Below are positions 1-5,535 of a DNA stretch of 5,535 nt, piece by piece. Under the pieces are notes generated by a model. It did no database searches, had not been told where the DNA came from, and worked only from the letters and a program-made list of their open reading frames with translations. The stretch is from CAZUZD01 sp964624465 (lineage in GTDB: Bacteria > Planctomycetota > Planctomycetia > Isosphaerales > Isosphaeraceae), in the NCBI GenBank assembly GCA_964624465.1, contig CAZUZD010000386.1:1-5535 (forward strand), written 5' to 3'. Each line of letters begins with the position of its first letter. Position 1 is the first letter of the stretch. Both the position numbers and the translations under genes were made by a program.

Positions 1-472
1 CCGCGCGTTCGGAGCCCTCGCCCCCGACTGGGCCCTGCGCGGCTGGGGCTCGTACGACGCCCTGATCGCCCACGGCGCCGGCTTCGGGATCGCCGCGGGG
101 TCCGACGGCCCGGCCGCCGGCCGGCTGGCCGCCGCGGCCTGGACCTTCGACGCCAGCGACCGCTTCGACGCCCTGGCCGTCTTCACCGACCCGGCCTACC
201 GCCGCCTGGGCCTGGCCCGGGCCGCGGCCCGGGCCCTGCTGGCCCACGTCCACCGCACGCGGGGCCGCCGGCCGCTCTGGTCGACCGACGCCGGCAACGT
301 GGCCTCGCTGGGCCTGGCCCGCGCCCTGGGCTTCCGCGGCCTCGCCTCCCAGCCCCTGCTGCGCTGGCACCACGGCCCCACGCCCCCCGACCCGGGCGTC
401 GGCGCCGCGCTCAAGCCCGGCGACGACGGCGGCACCGGGCCCAGCCCCCCCGACGACTGGTCGCGACTCTGA
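1..472 (+). CDS. GNAT-family N-acetyltransferase, C-terminal part (5' end outside window)
   Basis: Frame 2 is open from the window edge to a TGA at 470-472 and gives 156 residues. The start lies upstream. The centre matches GNAT motif A: a beta-strand/helix unit at residues 58-83 (LAVFTDPAYRRLGLARAAAR) with RRLGLA filling the R/Q-x-x-G-x-G/A pyrophosphate loop that binds acetyl-CoA. Residues 91-111 (PLWSTDAGNVASLGLARALGF) match motif B, where a Trp-Ser strand is followed by Asn, Ser and a helix ending in LGF. This W-S...N..S...LGF pattern recalls the GNAT_acetyltran/ZmaR-like branch rather than RimI. The protein should transfer acetyl from acetyl-CoA to an amine; the substrate cannot be read from the sequence. 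After the domain, residues 122-156 form a Pro/Gly/Asp-rich tail that looks disordered. GCC dominates its alanine codons, as in the next gene. Family assignment is firm; subfamily is tentative. Confidence 0.82.
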   Translation, partial: RAFGALAPDWALRGWGSYDALIAHGAGFGIAAGSDGPAAGRLAAAAWTFDASDRFDALAVFTDPAYRRLGLARAAARALLAHVHRTRGRRPLWSTDAGNVASLGLARALGFRGLASQPLLRWHHGPTPPDPGVGAALKPGDDGGTGPSPPDDWSRL

Positions 473-484
473 TCGTCGGTTGAT

Positions 485-518
485 CGGGATCGGACGCTTG
501 CCGACATGCCCGATCCCG
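485..518 (+). terminator. Possible hairpin terminator after the acetyltransferase gene
   Basis: A perfect 9-bp inverted repeat (CGGGATCGG at 485-493, CCGATCCCG at 510-518) with a 16-base loop begins 13 bases after the TGA of the acetyltransferase gene. Position and GC-rich stem fit a transcription-termination hairpin. There is no T-run after it, so it is not a canonical intrinsic terminator, and short GC-rich palindromes are expected by chance in DNA of this composition. Confidence 0.25.
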
Positions 519-545
519 GCCCCCGGCCATCGCCCGCACCGGCGC

Positions 546-575
546 TTGACCGGGGTGGTGGTGGCGCGGTACGCC
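546..575 (+). promoter_or_regulatory. Weak sigma70-like promoter candidate before the siroheme gene
   Basis: TTGACC at 546-551 is a good -35-like hexamer. With an 18-base spacer, TACGCC at 570-575 is a poor -10 match. Transcription from it would begin within a few bases of the ATG at 583, so the message would be nearly leaderless. No purine-rich Shine-Dalgarno lies at a normal distance from that ATG, which agrees with this but does not prove it. The -10 is weak, so this is only a candidate. Confidence 0.15.
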
Positions 576-582
576 CGTGGAC

Positions 583-1212
583 ATGAACCTGTATCCCATC
601 GCGCTGGACCTGGTCGGACGCCACACGCTGGTGGTGGGCCTGGGCTCCGTCGGCCGCCGCCGCGCCGAGGGCCTGCTCGCCGCCGGCGCCCTGGTGCGGG
701 CGCTCGACCCGCGCCCGATCCTGACCGAGATCGTGCCCGGCCTGACCCTGGTGCGCGAGCTGTTCCGGCCCGAGCACCTGCACGACGCGGTGCTGGTCGT
801 GGCGGCCGCCCCGCCCGAGGTCAACCGCGCCGTGGTCCAGGCCGCCCGCGCCGCCGGCGTCTGGGTGAACTCCGCCAGCGACCCGGCCGAGGGGGACTTC
901 CTGGTCCCGGCCGTCTGGCGCTCGGGCCCCGTGGTGCTGAGCGTGACCACCACCGGCGCCGGCCCCACCCTCGCCCGCCTGCTCTGCGACCGCGCCGCCG
1001 CCGCCCTCGGCCCCGAGGCCGCCGCCCTGGCCGTGCTCCTGGCCGAGCTCCGCCCCCAGGTCCTCGCCCGCATCCCCGACCCCGCCGCCCGCCGCCGCCT
1101 CTTCCGCGACTGGGCCGACCCCCGCTGGCTCGACCAGCTCGCCGCCTCCGGCGTCGGCCTCGTCCGCGACGCCATGCTCCAGGCCCTCGACCAGGCCGCC
1201 CGTGGCGCCTAG
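583..1212 (+). CDS. sirC: Precorrin-2 dehydrogenase / sirohydrochlorin ferrochelatase (SirC/Met8/CysG N-terminal type)
   Basis: This cytoplasmic enzyme family oxidises precorrin-2 to sirohydrochlorin with NAD+ and, in bifunctional members, inserts Fe2+ to make siroheme, the cofactor of sulfite and nitrite reductases. From ATG 583 it has 209 residues, normal for a stand-alone member; a GTG at 577 in the same frame would add two. Numbered from the GTG, residues 20-34 hold the Rossmann loop (GLGSVGRRRAEGLL), matching GGGxVAxRKxxxLL of E. coli CysG. NSASDP at 98-103 carries Asp102, aligned by hand with CysG Asp104, the proposed catalytic base and chelation residue. DFLVPAVWRSG and SVTTTGAGPTLARLL (107-136) match the conserved middle domain, and a helical dimerisation region follows. 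No uroporphyrinogen methyltransferase domain is fused on, unlike enterobacterial CysG. Thr125 sits where CysG has Ser128. The start is uncertain because no clear ribosome binding site is visible; ATG is preferred because conserved LYPIALDL follows directly. The symbol is by family resemblance. Confidence 0.9.
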   Translation: MNLYPIALDLVGRHTLVVGLGSVGRRRAEGLLAAGALVRALDPRPILTEIVPGLTLVRELFRPEHLHDAVLVVAAAPPEVNRAVVQAARAAGVWVNSASDPAEGDFLVPAVWRSGPVVLSVTTTGAGPTLARLLCDRAAAALGPEAAALAVLLAELRPQVLARIPDPAARRRLFRDWADPRWLDQLAASGVGLVRDAMLQALDQAARGA

Positions 1213-1244
1213 ATCCGGCGATCCGATCGACGCCAACAGTGGAA

Positions 1245-1301
1245 TTGTCGGGTCCGCTGTGCGGTCCGATCCGGAGACGGCCTGCCCAGCGGACCCGGCA
1301 A
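1245..1301. terminator. Inverted repeat between convergent genes, likely bidirectional terminator
   Basis: Bases 1245-1259 and 1287-1301 form a 15-bp inverted repeat with 14 pairs (core GGGTCCGCTG / CAGCGGACCC). The odd position is a G-U wobble in plus-strand RNA and A-C in minus-strand RNA. The 27-base loop contains a small second hairpin, TCCG-ATC-CGGA, at 1265-1275. It lies 33 bases after the TAG of the siroheme gene and 50 bases after the TGA of the pump gene, where a shared terminator would be expected. Neither side has a strong T-run, so termination might be weak or factor-aided. The rest of 1213-1351 shows no gene. Confidence 0.5.
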
Positions 1302-1351
1302 ACCAACAATCACCACAGCATTGAATCCCATCAGATCCGAACCCGCGGCGC

Positions 1352-3345
1352 TCAGGCGTGGGGCTGGGGGCCGTGGTAGTCGTCCTCCTCGTCGTCGCGG
1401 GGGTCGGGGGGCGGGGTCGGGCCGGGATCGAACCAGGGGTAGATGGCGGGCAGGACGACGAGCTTGAGGAACATGCTGGTGATCAGGCCGCCGATGACGA
1501 CGGTGGCCAGCGGCTTCTGCACCTCGGCGCCGGCGCCCGAGCTGAAGGCCATCGGCACGAAGCCCAGGCTGGCGACGAGGCCCGTCATGAGGATCGGGCG
1601 GAGCCGCGACATCGAGGCCTCGGTGATCGCCTCGCGCTGCGGGCGGCCGGAGTCGATCATCTGGCGGATGGCGGCGACCAGCACCAGGCCGTCGAGCACG
1701 GCCACGCCGGAGAGGGCGATGAACCCGACGCCGGCGGAGATGCTGAAGTTCATCCCCCGCAGCCAGAGCGCCAGGATGCCGCCGATGGCACCCAGCGGCA
1801 CCGACAGGAAGATCAGCAGGCCGAGCTTGATCGACTGGAACGTGGCGTAGAGCAGCAGGAAGATCAGGGCCAGGGCGATGGGCACGACCAGCGTGAGCCG
1901 GCGGGTGGCCGACTGGAGGTTCTCGAAGGTGCCGCCCCATTCGAGGCGATAGCCGCGCGGGATCTCGACCTGGCGCTCGACGCGCTGGCGGGCCTCGGCG
2001 ACGAAGCTGGCCAGGTCGCGGCCGCGGACGTTGGCCTGGACCATGATCCGGCGCTCGCGGTCCTTGCGCCAGATCTCCAGGGTGCCGTCGGACATGCTCA
2101 CGTCGGCCAGGTCCTGGAGCGGGATCGTGCGGCCCCGGGGGTCGGCGATCGGCAGGCGGCGGATCGCGTCGAGGTCGGAGCGGGCGGCGGCGTCGAACCG
2201 GACCCGCAGGTCGAACCGGCGCTGGCCCTCGACCACCTGGCCGATGGTCTTGCCGCCCAGGGCCTCGATCACGTCGAGCACGTCGCGGGCGTTGATGCCG
2301 TAGCGGGCGATCCGATCGCGGTCGATCTGGATGTTGAGCATCGGCAGGCCGCCCAGCTCCTGAGCCTTGACCTCGCTGGCGCCGGGGATCGCGTTCAGCA
2401 GGCTGGCCAGCTCGTTGGCCTTCTGGCGGAGCACCTGCAAGTCCTCGCCATACAGGCCCAGGCCGACGTCGGAGCGCACGCCCGAGAGCAGCTCGTTGAA
2501 CCGCAGCTCGATCGGCTGCGAGAAGGTGTAGAAGGTGCCCGGCAGCTCGGTCTGGCACACCGCGTCGATCTGGTCGATCAGCTCGGCCTTGGTCTTCGCG
2601 CGGGTCCAGTGCTCGGGCTCGTGCAGGAGCACGATGTGGTCGGTGAGGTTGTGGGTGGCGATCTCGACGGAGATCTCGGGCCGGCCGGTGCGGCTGACGA
2701 CCGAGCGGATCTCGTCGGGGAACTGCGCCATCAGGGCTTTTTCCAGCCGCTGCGCGTCCTCGATGCCCTCGTTGAGCGCGGCGCTCGGGGGCTTGGTGGT
2801 GGCGATGACCAGGTCCCCCTCGTCGAGCTGCGGGATGAACTCGCCGCCGAGCTGCAGGGCCGCCGGGATGCAGGTGGCGAAGGCCAGCAGCGCCAGCGCG
2901 GCCACGGTGACGGGCCGCACGGTCGCCCATCTCAGCGTCGGCTCGTAGAGCCGCTTGGCCAGCCGGATCGGCCAGGTGTCGCGCTCGGACAGGCCCGGCT
3001 TCAGCAGGTACGAGGCGAGCACCGGGATCGCCGTCAGCGAGAGCAGGAGCGAGCCGGTGAGCGCGAAGATGACCGTCAGGGCCATCGGGCGGAACATCTT
3101 CCCCTCGACGCCCTCGAGGGCCAGGATCGGCAGGTGCACCAGCGTGATGATCGCCACGCCGAAGACGACCGGCCGGCGCACCTCCAGGGTGGCCCGCTGC
3201 ACGACCTGGGTCGCCTTCGCCCCCGGGCGGGCGTGCGCCAGGTGGCTCACGCAGTTCTCGACGACGATGACGGCACTGTCGACGATCAGGCCGAAGTCCA
3301 GCGCGCCGAGGCTCATCAGGTTGCCCGAGACCTTGTTCTCGACCA
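1352..3345 (-). CDS. czcA: Heavy-metal RND efflux pump (CzcA/CusA family), C-terminal portion, cut by the assembly gap
   Basis: The frame enters from the N gap (first full codon 3343-3341) and ends at TGA 1354-1352, giving 663 residues. It covers TM4 to the C-terminus of an inner-membrane, proton-driven RND pump that exports metal cations through an adaptor and outer-membrane channel. TM4 reads ALDFGLIVDSAVIVVEN; its two Asp and one Glu match the relay D402, D408 and E415 of CzcA. This DFG...D form is typical of divalent-cation (Zn/Co/Cd/Ni) HME pumps rather than Cu/Ag CusA, so czcA is preferred. TM5-TM7, the second periplasmic domain (GEFIPQLDEGDLVIAT; IELRFNELLSGVRSDV; GLPMLNIQIDRDRIARYG) and TM8-TM12 ending VVLPAIYPWF are all recognisable. 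The last 25 or so residues form a Pro-, Asp/Glu- and His-containing cytoplasmic tail (DPRDDEEDDYHG). The first residues (VENKVSGNLM) repeat, in a different version, what the other side of the gap encodes. Exact substrate cannot be settled from sequence alone. Confidence 0.9.
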
Positions 3346-3355
3346 NNNNNNNNNN
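3346..3355. other. Assembly gap (10 Ns) inside the efflux pump gene
   Basis: Ten Ns interrupt the pump gene in TM4; a round number suggests a placeholder rather than a measured length. The left flank (3312-3345) and right flank (3356-3389) both begin CTCATCAGG, then diverge; by hand they match at about 22 of 34 positions. They encode the same protein position twice: VENKVSGNLM on the left, GFGIAGSLM on the right. The join is therefore an overlap of two non-identical versions, not a stretch of missing sequence. Confidence 0.95.
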
Positions 3356-4542
3356 CTCATCAGGCTGCCGGCGATGCCGAAGCCGAGCATGAGGTTGCCG
3401 GCGAAGAGCATCGAGAGCGGGATGGCGCTGGCGACGATCAGGCCGGCCCGCAGGTTGCCCAGCAGCACGAGCAGGACCACCACCACCAGCACGCCGCCCT
3501 CGACGAGGTTGTGCGTGACGGTGTGCACCGTCTTCTCGATCAGGGTGGCGCGGTCGTAGTAGGGGTCGATGATCACGCCGTCGGGCAGCTGGTGCTGGAT
3601 CTCCTGGACCTTCTCCTTGACCCGCTCGACCACGACCCGCGAGTTCTCGCCGGCCAGCAGGTAGACGATGGCGGTGACGGCCTCGCCGCGGCCGTCGCGG
3701 GTGGCGGCGCCCTGGCGGAGCATGGGGGCGTAGCGGACGTGGCCGACGTCGCGGACGTAGATCGGCGTGCCGTCGGCGGTCGTCTCCAGGACGATCTCCT
3801 CGATGTCCTTGAGGCTGCCGACCAGGCCCAGGCCGCGGATGATCCGGATCTCGCCGTTGCGCTGGACGTAGCCGCCGCCGGAGTTGGCGTTGTTCTCGCG
3901 GATCGCCGTGAGCACCCGGTTGACCGCCAGCCCGCGCGCCGCCAGCCGCTGGGGATCCAGCTCGACCTCGTAGGTCTTCAGATCACCGCCGAGCGGGTTG
4001 ACCTCGATGACGCCCGGCACGCTCTTGAGCCGGCGGGCGACCTCCCAGTCGAGGATCGTGCGCAGCTCCATCGGGGTGCGGGGCCTGGCGGCGTCGGGCG
4101 CGTTGCGGATCTCGAACTGGTAGATTTCCCCCAGGCCGGTGGAGATCGGCCCCATCTCGGGCCGGCCGAACTCCTCGGGGATCTCGGCGCGGACCTGGTT
4201 GAGCCGTTCGCCCACCTGCTGGCGGGCCCAGTAGATGTCGGTCCCCTCCTCGAAGATGACCGTCACGCTCGAGGTGCCCAGCTGCGAGTACGATCGCAGC
4301 TCCCGGATCCGCGGGATGCCGTTCATGGCATTCTCGACCGGGATCGTGATGAACTGCTCGACCTCCTCGGGCCCGAGCGCCGGGGCGCTGGTGAGGGCCA
4401 TGACCTGCACGTTGGTGATGTCGGGCACGGCATCGATCGGCAGGTTCACGAGCGACCAGCCGCCGGAGACCGCCAGCCCCACCAGCATCAGCAGGATGAA
4501 GGTGCGCTGCTTGAGAGCGAACCGGATCAGGGCGTCGAACAT
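3356..4542 (-). CDS. czcA: Heavy-metal RND efflux pump (CzcA/CusA family), N-terminal portion, cut by the assembly gap
   Basis: ATG at 4542-4540 starts 395 clear residues that run into the N gap. TM1 lies at about residues 13-34 after the usual short cytoplasmic lead (MFDALIRFALKQR), followed by the family signature LPIDAVPDITNVQV (34-47), GPEEVEQFITIPVENAMNGI (57-76), SSVTVIFEEGTDIYWARQQV (91-110) and ENNANSGGGYVQ (217-228). These build the first periplasmic porter and docking domains. TM2 follows at about 347-362, then the TM3 region with AIPLSMLFAG at 373-382. Collapsing the nine bases shared across the gap joins this to the C-terminal portion as a 1048-residue protein, normal for the family, with relay residues at D401, D407 and E414. 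The start fits family N-termini, but CCCCCC precedes it and there is no Shine-Dalgarno. No adaptor gene lies upstream, though in czc/cus operons it usually precedes the pump. The two portions may come from two paralogues or strains. Confidence 0.9.
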
Positions 4543-4586
4543 GGGGGGAGCACTCGACGGGCCAGGCGATCTGCCAGGGGGTTGGG

Positions 4587-4610
4587 GGACGGCGCCCGGG
4601 TCCGCCGTCC
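4587..4610. other. Perfect 8-bp hairpin upstream of the pump gene
   Basis: GGACGGCG (4587-4594) and CGCCGTCC (4603-4610) pair perfectly around an 8-base loop, CCCGGGTC. It lies 45 bases upstream of the pump ATG, in the stretch where the membrane-protein frame stops looking like protein. It could be a terminator between two genes, a leader structure of the pump mRNA, or chance in GC-rich DNA. There is no T-run on either side. Confidence 0.3.
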
Positions 4611-5535
4611 TCGCCCCACCCGCGCGCCTGCCAGTCCGCGAAGTACTCGTGCGCCTCCGCCGGCAGCCGCAGCCGGTCGACCCAATCGGGCTCGCGGAAG
4701 CGCAGCAGATCGGCGGTCACGGCCAGGCGCGGTGCGGGCGCCGCGAGCGCCACCGCCACCACCAGCGCCGGCACGCCCACGCGCGGGAACCACCAGGCCG
4801 TCGTCAGGACGACGAACGTCGTGATGATCAGCACCGGATGGAGCGTGTAGCGATCGAAGAGGCTCAGCGACAGTGGAAAGAACCAGAGCGCGTACCCGAG
4901 GACGCCGCAGCCGAGCACGGCGACGAGCCGGCCGTACTCCGTGTCGTCGTTGGCCACGAGCCGGAGCGACAGGACGGCTGTCGCGAGCGCGCCCAGCGCC
5001 TGCGCCACGACGCCGATGCCGTGGGTCGCCAGCACGCTGGTCAGGTGCTGCGCGTTCAGGACGACGTTCCGCCCGAGCGAGCGGAGGACGTCGGGGCTGG
5101 CCAGCAGCGCGCCGACGCCCATGGCGTTGTTGCTCATGTACCAGTCCTCGTTGCGCGCCATGAACTCCGCGACGCTGCTGCCGCCGTAGTAGACGTAGAG
5201 CAGCACCTCGGCGATCCGAACCGGGACGACGAGCACGGCGACGCCGGCGGCTCCCACGAGGACGTTCGCGGCGAAGGCGCGCCAGGTCATGGCGCCGCGG
5301 CGGATCTCCGATAGCGCGCGCACGAGCAGATAGCCGCCGATGCCCGCGAAGCCGGGCAGCGACAGCACGCGCACGTTGACGCACAGCCCGGCGACGAGCC
5401 CGAGCAGCAGGAAGCGGCGCCGCTCCGTGCCGATCCGCCGATCGACCGCGACGGTGCAGGCGATCAGGAAGAGGAGGAAGCACGGCACCTCGCCGACGAA
5501 GGTCGTCCACCACTGCGCGTCGAAGAAGAGGTAGG
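4601..5535 (-). CDS. Multi-pass membrane protein, probable GT-C/GT39-like glycosyltransferase, partial at both ends
   Basis: On the minus strand the frame is open from the window edge (first full codon 5533-5531) through about 311 plausible residues. It shows roughly seven or eight hydrophobic segments, at about residues 11-30, 41-56, 61-73, 88-116, 171-190, 202-225, 233-248 and 252-268, separated by short basic loops. WWTTFVGEVPCFLLF near the beginning, RRRFLLLGLVAGLCVNVR, and FDRYTLHPVLI before a late membrane helix recall polyprenyl-phosphate-sugar-dependent GT-C transferases (GT39/ArnT/PMT type), in which an RY...P motif precedes late helices. Such enzymes move sugars onto lipids, proteins or glycans on the outer face of the inner membrane. 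The DxD/ExD catalytic loop expected near the N-terminus is outside the window, so the assignment rests on topology and weak motifs. No stop codon follows: the frame stays open until 3983, out of frame inside the pump gene, so the end given here is only where the sequence stops looking like protein (after ARGWGEDGG). Alanine codons are about 24 GCG to 17 GCC, unlike the neighbours. Confidence 0.6.

Noticed and set aside
196..1236. Long minus-strand open frames opposite the acetyltransferase and siroheme genes
   Set aside because: Gly/Ala/Arg-rich low-complexity translations, no recognisable motif, and the opposite strand carries two well-supported genes.
1212..1340. Repeated GATCCG motifs in the convergent intergenic region
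   Set aside because: Irregular spacing and a short GC-rich word; similar words occur elsewhere in the window. No array or operator pattern can be supported.
480..1379. A 299-codon plus-strand open frame overlapping the siroheme gene
   Set aside because: It becomes almost pure Pro/Arg/Gly and overlaps a gene with clear catalytic motifs in another frame; it is a shadow frame.
1358..3559. A 733-codon plus-strand open frame opposite the pump gene
   Set aside because: It is rich in Gly, Asp, Gln, Arg and Ala with no domain pattern, runs across the N gap, and mirrors the codon structure of the real minus-strand gene. Long antisense frames are expected at this GC content.
3316..4542. A truncated pump followed by an independent second pump gene starting at the ATG at 3316
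   Set aside because: The residues after that Met are the core of TM4, so it cannot be a natural start. The break comes from the N gap, not from two genes with their own starts.

Overview
The window is about 5.5 kb of very GC-rich bacterial DNA. Dense GCC/CGC/CTG codon use in the left part, a weak or absent Shine-Dalgarno before each visible start, and the protein types suggest a planctomycete-like (Isosphaerales-type) or similar high-GC environmental bacterium. This is an inference from composition, not an identification. A run of 10 Ns at 3346-3355 shows that the sequence is a scaffold, probably from a draft or metagenome assembly.

Layout from left to right: (i) 1-472, plus strand, the C-terminal part of a GNAT-family N-acetyltransferase cut by the window edge. 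(ii) 583-1212, plus strand, a complete SirC/Met8/CysG-N-type precorrin-2 dehydrogenase / sirohydrochlorin ferrochelatase of the siroheme pathway. (iii) 1213-1351, a convergent intergenic region with a 15-bp inverted repeat (14 of 15 paired) that could terminate transcription from both sides. (iv) 4542 down to 1352, minus strand, a CzcA/CusA-type heavy-metal RND efflux pump split by the N gap. (v) 5535 down to about 4601, minus strand, the C-terminal part of a multi-pass membrane protein resembling GT-C (GT39/ArnT-like) glycosyltransferases. Its frame has no stop and runs out of frame into the pump gene.

The genes do not form one pathway. The acetyltransferase and siroheme genes share a strand but are separated by about 110 bases. 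The metal pump converges on them and lacks its usual partner genes (membrane-fusion adaptor and outer-membrane channel) inside the window.

The most informative observations concern assembly integrity. The two sides of the N gap encode the same ten or so residues of the pump in two different versions, so they cannot be consecutive parts of one gene. If the duplicate is collapsed at the shared nine bases, a normal 1048-residue pump results, with its proton-relay residues within one position of those in CzcA. Separately, the membrane-protein frame runs into the pump gene without a stop, and alanine codon preference changes there, which suggests a second junction near 4550-4610. I see no convincing sign of a previously undescribed biological system.
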